From contig NZ_JADGMQ010000018.1 in assembly GCF_016124105.1 (NCBI RefSeq), forward strand, positions 1 to 64,000: a DNA stretch of 64,000 bases, read 5' to 3'. A model generated the notes under the pieces. It worked only from the letters and a program-made list of their open reading frames with translations. It searched no databases and was not told the DNA's origin. The first letter of the stretch is position 1, and each line of letters begins with the position of its first letter. Source of the stretch: Aquamicrobium zhengzhouense. GTDB lineage: Bacteria > Pseudomonadota > Alphaproteobacteria > Rhizobiales > Rhizobiaceae. Positions 35,162 through 44,810 of this stretch are shown here, piece by piece. Position numbers and translations under genes: made by a program.

Positions 35162-37432
35162 GTGACCATGGGATTTGACGAAGAGACATCCGGAGCCGGG
35201 ACAAGCGTCAAGACAACGCTGGGCTTGCTGCCGGTAATTGCGATTTCCGCAGCGCTGACAAGCCCGGTCCTTGCGCAAGAGCAAGGCGTGACCGAACTCG
35301 ACGTGATCACGGTCGAAGGTGGCACCGGCAGTGATCCGCGTACAAGCCTCAAGGTCGAACGCGCTTCTTCGAACAAGGTCACGGCACCTCTTCTTGATAC
35401 GCCGCGCACGGTTCAGGTCATCACCCAGCGCCAGATGGAAGAGCGCGGTGCATCCTCGCTTGCGGACGTTTTGCGCACGACGCCTGGCGTTACGCTCGGT
35501 ACCGGCGAGGGTGGAAACCCGATGGGCGATCGTCCGTTCATTCGCGGCTATGAAGCTTCGACCGACACCTTCGTTGACGGCATCCGCAGCTTGGGTCGGA
35601 CCTCCTATGAGGCGTTCAACCTTGAATCGATTGAGATCATCAAGGGCCCGGGTGGTGCATATGCGGGGCGTGGCTCAACCGGCGGCTCGCTCAACATGGT
35701 CACCAAGAAGGCACGGCTGGGCGAAGACTTCCATGAATTCTCCGGCCTGATCGGCACGGACAGCCAGTATCGCGGCTCGTATGACGGCAATTTCAGCGTC
35801 GGCGACAATTTCGCAGCCCGTCTCAATCTGAACTGGCAGGATTCGGAAGTGCCGGGACGCGGCGGCATCGAAGATGACAAGTTCGGCGCGGCAGGATCCT
35901 TTGTCGGTCAGATCAGCGAGGCGACCAAGCTGACGCTGGGGCTCTATCACAACAAATCCGAGAGCACGCCCGATTTCGGCATCCCGATGGCAAACGCTGC
36001 CTTCAACAGCCGGTTCAGCACGACCCAGTTCGGCACCGGTACGAAGCAGGATCCTTGGCGTCCGGTCGGTATTGCTGACCATGGACAGTTTTACGGCTCG
36101 TTCCTGCGCGACTTCCGCGAGGTGACCAATCAGGCCGTCAACCTCTCGATCGATCATGAATTTTCCGACACGCTGCGCCTCAATTCCACGCTCGCCTATC
36201 TCGGTAACGAGCAAAAGTACGTCGTGACGCGGCCGACTATCCAGGCCACCGGCCCGGAGACTGGATGGCTCGATCGTTCAAGCCGTCAAGGCTACCGAGA
36301 CACGCGCACCCTGGCCTGGGCAACCAGCCTTTCGGGCGAGGCAAACACGGGCGCAATCGAGCACAGCTACGTCGTCGGCTTCGAGATGAGCGATGAGCGT
36401 CAGCGCACCGGCGCTGTCAGCAATGTGCCGTCAGTGGGGCGCGATCCCAACGTCCTCAATCCGAACCCGTGGGCACCGATCAGCGGTGGGCCAGTGACCT
36501 TCGGTCCGCTGCAGGAATCGGTTCGTACCAAGACCAAGTCGGTCTTCGTCTTCGATACGCTGAAGTTCAACGAGCAGTGGTCGCTCAATCTTGGCGCGCG
36601 CTACGAGAATTTCGACGTTGAGCAGGGCACTCGTACACGCGACGACAACATCTTCTCCTATCAGGCGGGCATTGTTTACAAGCCTCTGCCGAACGGCAGC
36701 ATCTACGCCTCGTTCGGCACCTCGGCCAACCCGTCGGGCCAGTGCGCCGGCCAGGCTGGCGGATCGGAAGGTGCGAGCGCCTGTACCCTTACCGCTGCCA
36801 ATGAAGATCTGAAGCCGGAGAAGAACCGCAGCTACGAGATCGGCACCAAATGGGACCTGTTTGACGATCGCCTTTCGGTGACCGCGGCCCTGTTCCGGAC
36901 CGAAAAGACCAACCAGCGCGTCAACGATGCGTTCGGCAATGTCGAACTTCTGGGCAGCAGCCGCGCACAGGGCATCGAGCTTGGTGTTGCAGGCAACATC
37001 ACCGACCAGTGGTCGATCAGTGCCGGCTACACCTACACCGATGCCAAGCTGACGGATGCAGGCTTTGACAATATCGGCACGAGCGCCGCACCGGTCTGGG
37101 TGCCAAGCGCAGATGCGGGCAACAAGCTGCACTACATCGCGCCGCACAGCTTCGCGGTCTGGACGACCTATGACGTGACCGAGAAGTGGCGCGTCGGCGG
37201 TGGCGCGACCTATACCAGCAAGCGCTTCATGAACTCGGCCAACACCGCAGTGCTGCCTTCGCAGTGGCGTGTCGACCTGATGACGGCCTACCAGTTCAAC
37301 GACAAGGCGGGCATCCAGCTCAACGTCAACAATGTGTTTGATGAAAAGCTCTACGACGCCTCGCATGTCGGCTTGTTCGCCAACGTTCAGGCAGGCCGCA
37401 ATGCAACCGTGAAGTTCAACTACAAGTTCTGA
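35162..37432 (+). CDS. TonB-dependent siderophore receptor
   Basis: Outer-membrane catecholate-siderophore receptor of about 756 residues. GTG 35162 has GGAG 5 bases upstream; ATG 35129 and ATG 35168 are alternatives. Signal sequence LLPVIAISAALTSPVLAQ, TonB-box-like ELDVITVEGG, plug domain with DTPRTVQVITQRQMEERGAS and SIEIIKGPGGAYAGRGSTGG, then a 22-strand barrel ending in KFNYKF with the required C-terminal phenylalanine. The plug resembles the Fiu/CirA-like group. It should import the DHB-Ser siderophore made by the adjacent operon, or a xenosiderophore. Confidence 0.93.
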   Translation: MTMGFDEETSGAGTSVKTTLGLLPVIAISAALTSPVLAQEQGVTELDVITVEGGTGSDPRTSLKVERASSNKVTAPLLDTPRTVQVITQRQMEERGASSLADVLRTTPGVTLGTGEGGNPMGDRPFIRGYEASTDTFVDGIRSLGRTSYEAFNLESIEIIKGPGGAYAGRGSTGGSLNMVTKKARLGEDFHEFSGLIGTDSQYRGSYDGNFSVGDNFAARLNLNWQDSEVPGRGGIEDDKFGAAGSFVGQISEATKLTLGLYHNKSESTPDFGIPMANAAFNSRFSTTQFGTGTKQDPWRPVGIADHGQFYGSFLRDFREVTNQAVNLSIDHEFSDTLRLNSTLAYLGNEQKYVVTRPTIQATGPETGWLDRSSRQGYRDTRTLAWATSLSGEANTGAIEHSYVVGFEMSDERQRTGAVSNVPSVGRDPNVLNPNPWAPISGGPVTFGPLQESVRTKTKSVFVFDTLKFNEQWSLNLGARYENFDVEQGTRTRDDNIFSYQAGIVYKPLPNGSIYASFGTSANPSGQCAGQAGGSEGASACTLTAANEDLKPEKNRSYEIGTKWDLFDDRLSVTAALFRTEKTNQRVNDAFGNVELLGSSRAQGIELGVAGNITDQWSISAGYTYTDAKLTDAGFDNIGTSAAPVWVPSADAGNKLHYIAPHSFAVWTTYDVTEKWRVGGGATYTSKRFMNSANTAVLPSQWRVDLMTAYQFNDKAGIQLNVNNVFDEKLYDASHVGLFANVQAGRNATVKFNYKF

Positions 37433-37448
37433 TCTCACGACCCGAAGA

Positions 37449-37474
37449 GGGCGCCGTCATCGCGGCGCCCTTTT
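37449..37474 (+). terminator. Terminator of the TonB receptor gene
   Basis: GGGCGCCG-TCATCG-CGGCGCCC, an 8-bp stem followed by TTTT. Confidence 0.78.
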
Positions 37475-37543
37475 GTCATGGAAATGCCGGTCAGCCGGCA
37501 CTTCGAACTGCTTGTCCATTGATCGCCGAACAGGACCACGGTC

Positions 37544-38227
37544 ATGCTTGTCACCATTCCTGACGTCATCACCCCCGCCGAACTGGCCTATATCCGCCAG
37601 ATCCTTGAGGGCACCGACTGGGTCGATGGACGCACCACGGCTGGCGATCAGGCGGCGCTGGTGAAAAAGAACCTTCAGGTTCCGGTCGAATCGGAAGCTG
37701 CGCGCGAGCTGAGCCAGATCGTGATGCGCGCTCTTGGGCGCAATCCGACATTTTCCTCGGCCGTGCTGCCGCTTCATGTGCTGCCGCCCATGTTCAATCG
37801 TTACGACGAAGGGATGACCTTTGGCGCGCATGTCGATGGCTCGATCCGGGTGGTGCCTGGAACTGGCACGCGGATCCGCACCGACGTCTCCTCGACCTTG
37901 TTCCTGACGCCGCCGGAAGATTATGACGGTGGCGAGCTGGTCATCCATGACACCTATGGCACTCATACGGTCAAGCTGCCCGCGGGGCACATGGTGGTCT
38001 ATCCGGCTACCAGCATGCACTCGGTGAACCCGGTCACGCGGGGCAGTCGCTGGGGCTCGTTCTTCTGGAGCCAGTCGCTCGTCAAGGACGACTGGCGCCG
38101 CAACATGCTTTATGATCTCGACATGTCGATCATCCGCATTCGCCAGCAATTGCCTGACGATGACCCGGCAGTGGTCGGTCTCACCGCGCACTATCACAAT
38201 CTCATCCGCCACTGGTCGGAGACCTGA
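37544..38227 (+). CDS. Fe(II)/2-oxoglutarate dioxygenase, PiuC / PKHD-type hydroxylase
   Basis: 227 residues. Metal triad HVDGS near 96 (H-x-D) and [20 protein letters not shown] near 158 (H and the 2-oxoglutarate arginine); C-terminal [20 protein letters not shown] is specific for the PiuC/YbiX family. Such genes stand beside TonB siderophore receptors in many proteobacteria, as here. Substrate unknown. The stop and the next start share one base (TGATG). Confidence 0.9.
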   Translation: MLVTIPDVITPAELAYIRQILEGTDWVDGRTTAGDQAALVKKNLQVPVESEAARELSQIVMRALGRNPTFSSAVLPLHVLPPMFNRYDEGMTFGAHVDGSIRVVPGTGTRIRTDVSSTLFLTPPEDYDGGELVIHDTYGTHTVKLPAGHMVVYPATSMHSVNPVTRGSRWGSFFWSQSLVKDDWRRNMLYDLDMSIIRIRQQLPDDDPAVVGLTAHYHNLIRHWSET

Positions 38228-39339
38228 TGGCAGGCGCAGCCGAAAGCCCGATCCCGGCCGATATCCTCTCGGCCTTCGACTATGAGCGGCACGCAAGGGC
38301 GCGCCTGCCCACCGATGTGTGGGCCTATATCGATGGGGCCGGGGCAGACGGCATCACCAAGCGCTGGAACCGCGAGGCGTTCGACCGCATCCCGCTTGCG
38401 GGGCGCGTTCTCGCCGATATGAGCGAGGCCAGCACCGCGATCAATTTGTTCGGCATGGAAATGAACATGCCGATCATCCTTGCTCCGACCGCGTTTCACA
38501 TGCTGGTGCACCCCGAAGGCGAGCGCGCGACGGTGGTGGGCGCAAGTGCCGCGAAGGCATGGATGAGCGTCAGCTGTCAGGCGAGCGTCAGCCTTGAGGA
38601 GATTGCAGCTGTCTCCGAAACAACGCTGCTTTTCCAGCTTTACATGCAGCAGAGCCGCGACGACACGCTGAGGCTGGTGCGCCGGGCAGAAGCTGCCAAT
38701 TATCGCGCGCTGTTGGTGACTGTCGATGCACCGGTCAATGGCGTGCGCAATGATGAACAGCGCGCGGGCTTTCGCCTGCCGCCGCATGTACGGGCGGTCA
38801 ATCTGGACGGGATGCCATCTCCGGTCTCACGCGCCGGGCCGGGTGAAAGCCCGGTGTTCAAGGGGCTGCTCGATCGCGTGCCGACCTTTGCTGACATTGA
38901 GTGGCTACGCAGGCAGACGTCTCTGCCGCTGCTTTTGAAGGGCATTGCTCATCCCGACGATGCCGAGCGGGCGATTGGCTGCGGGGTCGACGGGATCGTT
39001 GTCTCGAACCATGGCGGGCGCACGCTCGATACGCTGCCCGCAAGCCTCGACATGCTGAAAGATGTGGCTGCGCGCGTTGACGGACGGGTGCCGCTGATCG
39101 TCGATGGTGGCATCCGCCGTGGCACGGATGTCTTGAAGGCTCTGGCGCTCGGCGCCAACGCCGTGATGATTGGCGCACCAATCCTCCACGCCCTCGCCGT
39201 CGGCGGCGCCGTCGGCGTCCTGCACCTCCTCACAATCCTCCGCGCCGAGCTGGAAGTCGCAATGGCGCTGACGGGATGTAGGGGAGTGGGGGAGGTGGAA
39301 GAGGGGGTACTCGCAGAGCGGCGTCTATCAGGAAGATAG
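38227..39339 (+). CDS. FMN-dependent alpha-hydroxy-acid oxidase/dehydrogenase
   Basis: 370 residues of the glycolate oxidase / L-lactate dehydrogenase family. WAYIDGGAGADG-type start (VWAYIDGAGADGI near 34), PIILAPTAFHMLVHPEGERA near 85, catalytic GIVVSNHGGRTLDTLPASLD near 258 and LIVDGGIRRGTDVLKALALG near 291 with FMN-phosphate contacts. Translationally coupled to the PiuC-type gene, so probably co-expressed under iron limitation. The substrate is not readable. Confidence 0.9.
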   Translation: MAGAAESPIPADILSAFDYERHARARLPTDVWAYIDGAGADGITKRWNREAFDRIPLAGRVLADMSEASTAINLFGMEMNMPIILAPTAFHMLVHPEGERATVVGASAAKAWMSVSCQASVSLEEIAAVSETTLLFQLYMQQSRDDTLRLVRRAEAANYRALLVTVDAPVNGVRNDEQRAGFRLPPHVRAVNLDGMPSPVSRAGPGESPVFKGLLDRVPTFADIEWLRRQTSLPLLLKGIAHPDDAERAIGCGVDGIVVSNHGGRTLDTLPASLDMLKDVAARVDGRVPLIVDGGIRRGTDVLKALALGANAVMIGAPILHALAVGGAVGVLHLLTILRAELEVAMALTGCRGVGEVEEGVLAERRLSGR

Positions 39340-39399
39340 TATTGCCGCGACAGACGCCGTTTCCGCGTCTGCTTGCGAAACGCTGACACCAACTTAGGC

Positions 39400-39434
39400 A
39401 AAAAAAGAAAAGTCCCGGCCTTTGGAGCCGGGAC
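39400..39434 (-). terminator. Terminator of the repeat-protein gene
   Basis: Read leftward, GTCCCGGC-TCCAAAG-GCCGGGAC is followed by TTTTCTTTTTTT, a strong rho-independent signal. It can also slow transcription from the hydroxy-acid oxidase side. Confidence 0.85.
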
Positions 39435-39461
39435 CTGAAACGTTTTGTTGGTCAGTTTGGA

Positions 39462-42400
39462 TCAGGCGATGTCAACCACCTGGTTGTGCGCGTTTTCAAG
39501 CTGGCCGATCAAGGTGACGATGCTTCCGGTGTATTCGGTGTTGATGTCATCGAAGGCGGAGGCAAGATCGGCCCAGTAGGTGCCGTCATTCTCACCAAGT
39601 GTGTCGGCGTGACTGACGATCTGGTCGAGGACGACGGTATAGGTGTCTGCCTTCAGTTCATCCGCGCGTGCGGTTGCTTCCGGATCGCCGGCATTAGACC
39701 AGAAGTCGATGATGGCGTCGCGGTCGAGATCAAGATCGCGGATCAGTGCTTCAAAATTCTCCGCAACGTCTTCTGTCTGCGTTGCCTGAGCGTCCGCAAT
39801 GAAGGCCGCCTTGTTCTTCTCCATCTCGATGTGCTGATCAACAACCTGTCTCAGCGCATCTGCGTCGGAGAAGACGCCAAGCTTCTCGATGGTCTCGATG
39901 ACGCCAAGCGCAACCGCCTTTTCGCGTCCGCCATTGTCCGGGAAGGCAGTGCCTTCCAGGAGTGCGGCGAAGTCAGGGTCGGCCTTGATGGCTGCAAGGA
40001 CTGCTGCTTCATCATCGGCAGTATTGACCGGACGCAGGAAGGCGACCTCTTCGTCAACCACAGCGTGGGCCTGGTAGAGCTTGTTGACTAAGGTGACGAT
40101 GCTGCCGCTGTAATCGCCGCGGACGTCCTGGAACGCCGCAAATATTTCTGCTGCTTCGCCCTGATCCTCAAGCGCCTTTGCAAGCTGCGTCAGCGCGACG
40201 GTGTAGAGCTCTTCCTGGAGAGCATCGACCCGCAGGTGACCGGCTTCGGAGTCGGTTTGCGTTGCCAGCGTGCTGTAGTAGTCGATAATGCCCGCGCGGT
40301 CGTTCGCCAGGTTAGTTACGAGTTCTACAAAAGTCTCGAGGCCTTCGGTCGTGTAAAGGTTCTGCAGCGCAGCCTGCTTGTTCAGCTCGGTTTCGATATG
40401 CTTCGAGGCAGCTGCCTTGATGCCATCGACGGAGGTGAAGTCGCCGAAGAGGTCGAGCACTTCCTTGACGCCCAGGCCGACGGCGTCGATGCGCCCGCCG
40501 GATTGAGGGAGCTTCGCCAGATCTTCAGCAACGCCGAGGCTTTCCGCATGCTCGCGGATCAGGGCAATCAGATCCGCAGGCGTCTCCGCATTGTTGAACG
40601 CGGCTCCGATCTCGTAATCTTCAGCGAAGTTGATCGCCAGATTGTGAGCTTCCTTCAGCTGGTTGATCAAGGTGACAACGCTGCCGGTGTAGGCCCCGTT
40701 GACGTCATCGAACGCGCCAGCGAGGTTCTCCCAATAGGCGGAAGCATCATCACCGAGCGAGTCGGCATGTGCCATGATCTCGTTCAGGACGATCGTGTAG
40801 GGGTCCTGTTCCAGTTCGGTCGCCCGCGCTTCCCCTTCCGGGTCATTGCTGTTTGCCCAAAATTCGATGATCTCGGCACGATCATCGGCGAGGTTGCGGA
40901 CCAATCCTGCGAAGGTGTCGGCAAAGCCTTCAGTCTGAACCGCTTGGGCACCCGCGATGAAGTCTGCCTTGTGCTGCTCCATGGAAATATGGAGCCCGAT
41001 GACACTCTTCATCTCGGCGACGTCCGTGAACACGCCAAGCTTCTCGATGGTCTCGATGACGCCAAGCGCAACCGCCTTTTCGCGTCCGCCATTGTCCGGG
41101 AAGGCAGTGCCTTCCAGGAGTGCGGCGAAGTCAGGGTCGGCCTTGATGGCTGCAAGGACTGCTGCTTCATCATCGGCAATATTGACCGAACGCAGGAAGG
41201 CGACATCGTCGTCGGCTGCAGCGTGCGCCTCGTAGAGCTTGTTGACCAAGGTGACGATGCTGCCGCTGTAATCGCCGCGTACATCCTGGAATTCTTCAAA
41301 GATCTTCGCGGCCTCGGTCGGATCGCCAAATGCTTCCGCGAGTTTGGTCATCGCAACGGTATAGAGCTCTTCCTGGAGAGCATCGACCCGCAGGTGACCG
41401 GCTTCGGAGTCGGTCTGCGTTGCCAGCGTGCTGTAGTAGTCGATAATGTCCGCGCGGTCGTTTGCTAGGTTAGTTACGAGTTCGACAAAAGTATCTAGGT
41501 CTTCGGTCGAGTAAAGATCGTTCAGCGCTGCCTGCTTGCTTAGTTCGGTCTGGATATGCTTGGTGACGGCAGTTTTGACTTCAGCTCCAGATTTGAAATC
41601 GCCGAACAGATCCCGCACTTCCTGCACGCCCTTTCCGACGGCGTCGATGCGCCCGCCGGATTGAGGGAGCTTAGCCAGATCTTCAGCAACGCCAAGCGCG
41701 TCCTCGTGCTCGCGGATCAGGGCGATGAAGTCGGTGTAGGACGCCGCTTCGCTGAACTCGACCGCAAGCGGCGTGCCGAATGAAGGCGGAAGCTCGTCCG
41801 GTACGTTCACATTCTCAGGAATGACCAGCTTTTCGCCGGCGACAGGGGTGAAGTCCTGTGGGATCGGGATGTCTGCCGGTATCGAATAGCCTTCCGGCTT
41901 GTCATAGGTCGGCAGGAAGGGCGCGATCTCTGCAACGCGGGCCATCAGCGCGCCGCTGTCGCCGTTTTGGATCGCGTCCTGTGCAGCCTGGTCTTCCGCG
42001 AATTGAGCAAGGCTGATGCCGTTGCCAAGGGGGCGGCCTTCCTTGAAGCCGTAAGTAATAAAGTGGTCGAATGCTGACGTGATGCCGTTCTGAGCTGCTT
42101 CGGCAACGTCCGGATTAGCATCCAGATAGCCCTTCATGTCGAAGAAGGGAGACGTGTTGCGCGGCTCGTTCTGGCCGTGTCGCAGGAAATGCTCCAGCGG
42201 CGATGAAAACGCCCCTGCGTCAACCGCCGCCGCCACGTCCGGATTTTCAGCAAGGTACACGACTGGATCAAAGAACAATGAAGGGCTGCGCGGCTCATTC
42301 TGGCCGTGCTGAAGAAAGTGCTCCAATGCTGAAGTAAAGACACCATCTGTTACAGCAGCAGCTACATCGGGATTCTGGTTCAGATAGAGAACCGGATCAA

Positions 42401-42536
42401 AAAAGGACGACGGTGCCCGGTTTTCAAATCTTCCATAAAGCTCGAAGTGCTGCTCAGCGGTGAACAGCCCGCGCGCGACAGCAGCCGCGACATCAGGGTT
42501 GTTACGCAGATACCATTCCGAATTGAAAATATTCAT
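39462..42536 (-). CDS. 1024-aa repeat protein: four NPDVA repeats plus four 193-aa repeats, unknown function
   Basis: ATG 42536 follows GGGGAGAAGTCTT. Residues 5-170 hold four NPDVAAAV..EHFLxHGQNEPR-type repeats, the last three starting FFD at 45, 88 and 131 (43-residue period). A proline-rich linker (about 205-260) leads to four helical units of 193 residues: the GSIVTL-like motif recurs at 425, 618, 811 and 1004. Units 1+3 and 2+4 are closest, so a 386-residue pair was duplicated. The protein has no cysteine, no signal peptide, no membrane segment and no RTX nonapeptides, and is acidic. NPDVA-type repeats occur in large secreted or glycan-related proteins, so export by a type I system is a guess. 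Function not recognised. Confidence 0.85.
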   Translation of the reverse strand: MNIFNSEWYLRNNPDVAAAVARGLFTAEQHFELYGRFENRAPSSFFDPVLYLNQNPDVAAAVTDGVFTSALEHFLQHGQNEPRSPSLFFDPVVYLAENPDVAAAVDAGAFSSPLEHFLRHGQNEPRNTSPFFDMKGYLDANPDVAEAAQNGITSAFDHFITYGFKEGRPLGNGISLAQFAEDQAAQDAIQNGDSGALMARVAEIAPFLPTYDKPEGYSIPADIPIPQDFTPVAGEKLVIPENVNVPDELPPSFGTPLAVEFSEAASYTDFIALIREHEDALGVAEDLAKLPQSGGRIDAVGKGVQEVRDLFGDFKSGAEVKTAVTKHIQTELSKQAALNDLYSTEDLDTFVELVTNLANDRADIIDYYSTLATQTDSEAGHLRVDALQEELYTVAMTKLAEAFGDPTEAAKIFEEFQDVRGDYSGSIVTLVNKLYEAHAAADDDVAFLRSVNIADDEAAVLAAIKADPDFAALLEGTAFPDNGGREKAVALGVIETIEKLGVFTDVAEMKSVIGLHISMEQHKADFIAGAQAVQTEGFADTFAGLVRNLADDRAEIIEFWANSNDPEGEARATELEQDPYTIVLNEIMAHADSLGDDASAYWENLAGAFDDVNGAYTGSVVTLINQLKEAHNLAINFAEDYEIGAAFNNAETPADLIALIREHAESLGVAEDLAKLPQSGGRIDAVGLGVKEVLDLFGDFTSVDGIKAAASKHIETELNKQAALQNLYTTEGLETFVELVTNLANDRAGIIDYYSTLATQTDSEAGHLRVDALQEELYTVALTQLAKALEDQGEAAEIFAAFQDVRGDYSGSIVTLVNKLYQAHAVVDEEVAFLRPVNTADDEAAVLAAIKADPDFAALLEGTAFPDNGGREKAVALGVIETIEKLGVFSDADALRQVVDQHIEMEKNKAAFIADAQATQTEDVAENFEALIRDLDLDRDAIIDFWSNAGDPEATARADELKADTYTVVLDQIVSHADTLGENDGTYWADLASAFDDINTEYTGSIVTLIGQLENAHNQVVDIA
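39874..40020. repeat. 147-base exact internal repeat (partner at 41032-41178)
   Basis: Identical sequence recurs exactly 1158 bases (386 codons) further on. Near-identity continues on both sides, for example 40207-40300 against 41365-41458 with single-base differences. The two blocks encode the DNGGREKAVALGVIETIEKL region of units 2 and 4. Confidence 0.88.
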
Positions 42537-42921
42537 AAGACTTCTCCCCGTAACCCGGCCAGAGGGCCAACCGTTGCCTAGGTCGCACAGGGAAAAAGCA
42601 ATGTCCAGTGTCTACTAGAATGAAAAATAAGTCGAAAATCGCTAACTATTGATTTGTAAGAGAATTTTCCGAATCAACAGTGAAGTTAATAATTGTTGTG
42701 ACTGGCGTCCGGGATCAAGGTTCGGCACGTTCCTTGTAGTGTCTTGCAAGGTGCCCCCGAACACCATGATGAGGCCGCGCGCTCGCGCAGGCTTACTTGA
42801 TGAGGCGTCGGGCAGGTTCAAATGGAGAGATGTAATTCGGATAAAATATCACGTAAGCTTGGGTGATATTTCCAGGAATGATGGCTTTGCTGGCGAGGAA
42901 ATACTACCCGCCAGCAAATGC
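42537..42921. other. Intergenic region with a promoter-like A+T-rich stretch and a structured element
   Basis: 42600-42700 is A+T-rich and probably holds the promoter of the repeat-protein gene. At 42720-42762 GTTCGG/CCGAAC, CAC/GTG and CCTTG/CAAGG nest into one three-part hairpin, which could be a small RNA or terminator-like fold. No reading frame here has a ribosome site. Confidence 0.4.
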
Positions 42922-43482
42922 TCAGCACTCGCTGCTTGCTGCGGGAGAGGGAGCCATCGGGGGAGGGGGCGCTTGCGGGCCTTCTACCGCCGTCTCACCT
43001 GAGATCGGATCCAGGCCTTTCGCAAGTGCCGGGTGGTCTTGTTGCGGCGACGTTTCGACAGGTTCTGCCTGGCTGGTGCCAATATCAGAGCCTCCTAGTC
43101 CGCCGGTCCAGCCGCTCGAACCAGCGCCGCCGGGAGAAGTGCCCGAATCAGCACCCTCGACGGGCGGCGTTTCGGACGCAGATGGGCCGTCGGCCGCGCT
43201 AACTTCGCCCATTCCGGAGTTGTTATCAGTGGCCTGGGCGGAATTATCAAGTGACGCGGCGAGGTCTTCCGTTTCTCCCGCTGGCTTCGTGCCGAGATCG
43301 ACGCAATCGGTTCGGGCAGCTGCGTCAGGTGACGGCGCCACCGCTGATGGTGCCTCTGTCTGGCCGGACGGTGCCGCCGGCGTTTCCTGCTGAACCGGGG
43401 TCGCTGTGTTGGTCTGCGCAAAAGCAACTGCGGGGCTCATTATTGCGCCGGCAAGGGGTATCGCAAGCAGCATGTGCTTCAT
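42922..43482 (-). CDS. Exported low-complexity Pro/Ala/Ser-rich protein, unknown
   Basis: ATG 43482 follows GGAGGACGAC. Signal peptide MKHMLLAIPLAGAIMSPAVA with cleavage near AFA-QT, then a disordered chain rich in P, A, S, T, G and acidic residues, with two cysteines (one in RTDCVDLG near 59, one the last residue). 186 residues. Likely a periplasmic or surface-exposed flexible protein. No family is recognised. Confidence 0.62.
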   Translation of the reverse strand: MKHMLLAIPLAGAIMSPAVAFAQTNTATPVQQETPAAPSGQTEAPSAVAPSPDAAARTDCVDLGTKPAGETEDLAASLDNSAQATDNNSGMGEVSAADGPSASETPPVEGADSGTSPGGAGSSGWTGGLGGSDIGTSQAEPVETSPQQDHPALAKGLDPISGETAVEGPQAPPPPMAPSPAASSEC

Positions 43483-43547
43483 GTCGTCCTCCATCAGGGA
43501 TTCGATAATGAACACATGAGAAGAAGATTCGTTGCGTTATCGGTATT

Positions 43548-44621
43548 TCAGCGCTTCTCTACTATGACCCGAGGGGTGCCTGTTTCAACGCGTCCAACAA
43601 TTGCTGCGAGCGGATAGCCAGCTGATCTGACCTTTTGCAGCACTTCTCCAGCGCCATCGCTGGCCACAGCGATGAGGAGCCCCCCCGAGGTCTGCGGGTC
43701 CGTGAGGATGTGCTTTTTCCAGTCTTCCAGGTCGGCCGGCAGATCAATGCTGTCGCCATAGCTCTTCCAGTTGCGGTGAGATGCGCCGGTGACGCACCCT
43801 TGCTGTGCGAGCGTGTCGGCTTCCCGAAGAATAGGAAGGGCGTTAAAATCGAGATGAATGGAGTGGCTGGCGCCCCGCGCCATTTCCAATGAGTGCCCAA
43901 GTATCCCGAACCCGGTGACGTCGGTCATTGCGCTCACGGAAGGATGTGTCGCGATCTCCGTGCCAATGCTGTTAAGAAGCGTCGTTGAGGCGACCATCTC
44001 TTCATAGGCTGAGGGGGGGAGCAGCTGCTTCTTGATGGCGGAAGAGTAGATACCGATGCCAAGGCCTTTGGTGAGGATCAATGTGTCACCGGCTTTAGCC
44101 TTCGAATTGCGCTTGATGTGTGCAGTCGGACAGGTGCCGATGACTGCCAGCCCGTAGACTGGTTCGGGGCAGTCGATGGAGTGGCCGCCCGCGACAGGTA
44201 TCCCCGCCTCAGCGCAAATCGAAGCGCCGCCCGCCAGGATCTGGCGGATGTCGGCAGGATCCATCTTGTCGATCGGCATGCCGACGATTGCCAGGGCAAA
44301 AATCGGCCTTCCCCCCATCGCGTAGATGTCGGAAATCGCGTTGGTCGCGGCAATGCGCCCGAATGTGTGGGGATCATCGACCATCGGCATGAAAAAATCC
44401 GTCGTCGCGATGATCGATGTCGTGCCGTCGAGATCCCAGACGGCCGCGTCATCTGCCGTCTCCGTCCCGACGAGCAAACTGGCGAAGGGGCCAGTCTTCG
44501 GCATTTCGCTTAGAAGATCCTGCAGTACCCCTGGTGCAAGTTTGCATCCGCAGCCGCCACCATGAGCGAGGCTGGTCAAGCGCTGCCGTTCCGTTGTCTG
44601 GTCCATGATCTGCCCTGCCAT
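43548..44621 (-). CDS. selD: Selenide, water dikinase
   Basis: Makes selenophosphate from selenide and ATP, the selenium donor for Sec-tRNA. 357 residues: [18 protein letters not shown] near residue 21 holds the catalytic cysteine and lysine (cysteine form, not Sec), followed by [20 protein letters not shown] near 57, [14 protein letters not shown] near 92 and [14 protein letters not shown] near 144. Divergent from the formate dehydrogenase operon over a 189-base region that must contain both promoters. Confidence 0.95.
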   Translation of the reverse strand: MAGQIMDQTTERQRLTSLAHGGGCGCKLAPGVLQDLLSEMPKTGPFASLLVGTETADDAAVWDLDGTTSIIATTDFFMPMVDDPHTFGRIAATNAISDIYAMGGRPIFALAIVGMPIDKMDPADIRQILAGGASICAEAGIPVAGGHSIDCPEPVYGLAVIGTCPTAHIKRNSKAKAGDTLILTKGLGIGIYSSAIKKQLLPPSAYEEMVASTTLLNSIGTEIATHPSVSAMTDVTGFGILGHSLEMARGASHSIHLDFNALPILREADTLAQQGCVTGASHRNWKSYGDSIDLPADLEDWKKHILTDPQTSGGLLIAVASDGAGEVLQKVRSAGYPLAAIVGRVETGTPRVIVEKR

Positions 44622-44810
44622 AATCGTGTTGAGGGGAGCCTATACTGAAAAGGAACAAGGTGTCAGGGCTTCATTATACATGAATAAAAAGATCAGGTTT
44701 TATAGTGTAAGATGATCCTTGCGGCGTCTTTGACAGGTTCTAATTGTGTGTGTAGCATCATCTCAATGCCCGCTCTGTATTCGGGCTTAACCCCATGCAG
44801 GGAGGTTCTG

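Noticed and set aside
40236-41468. A 410-codon plus-strand ORF
   Set aside because: It is the antisense shadow of the repeat-protein gene; its own repeats simply mirror the coding repeats on the other strand.
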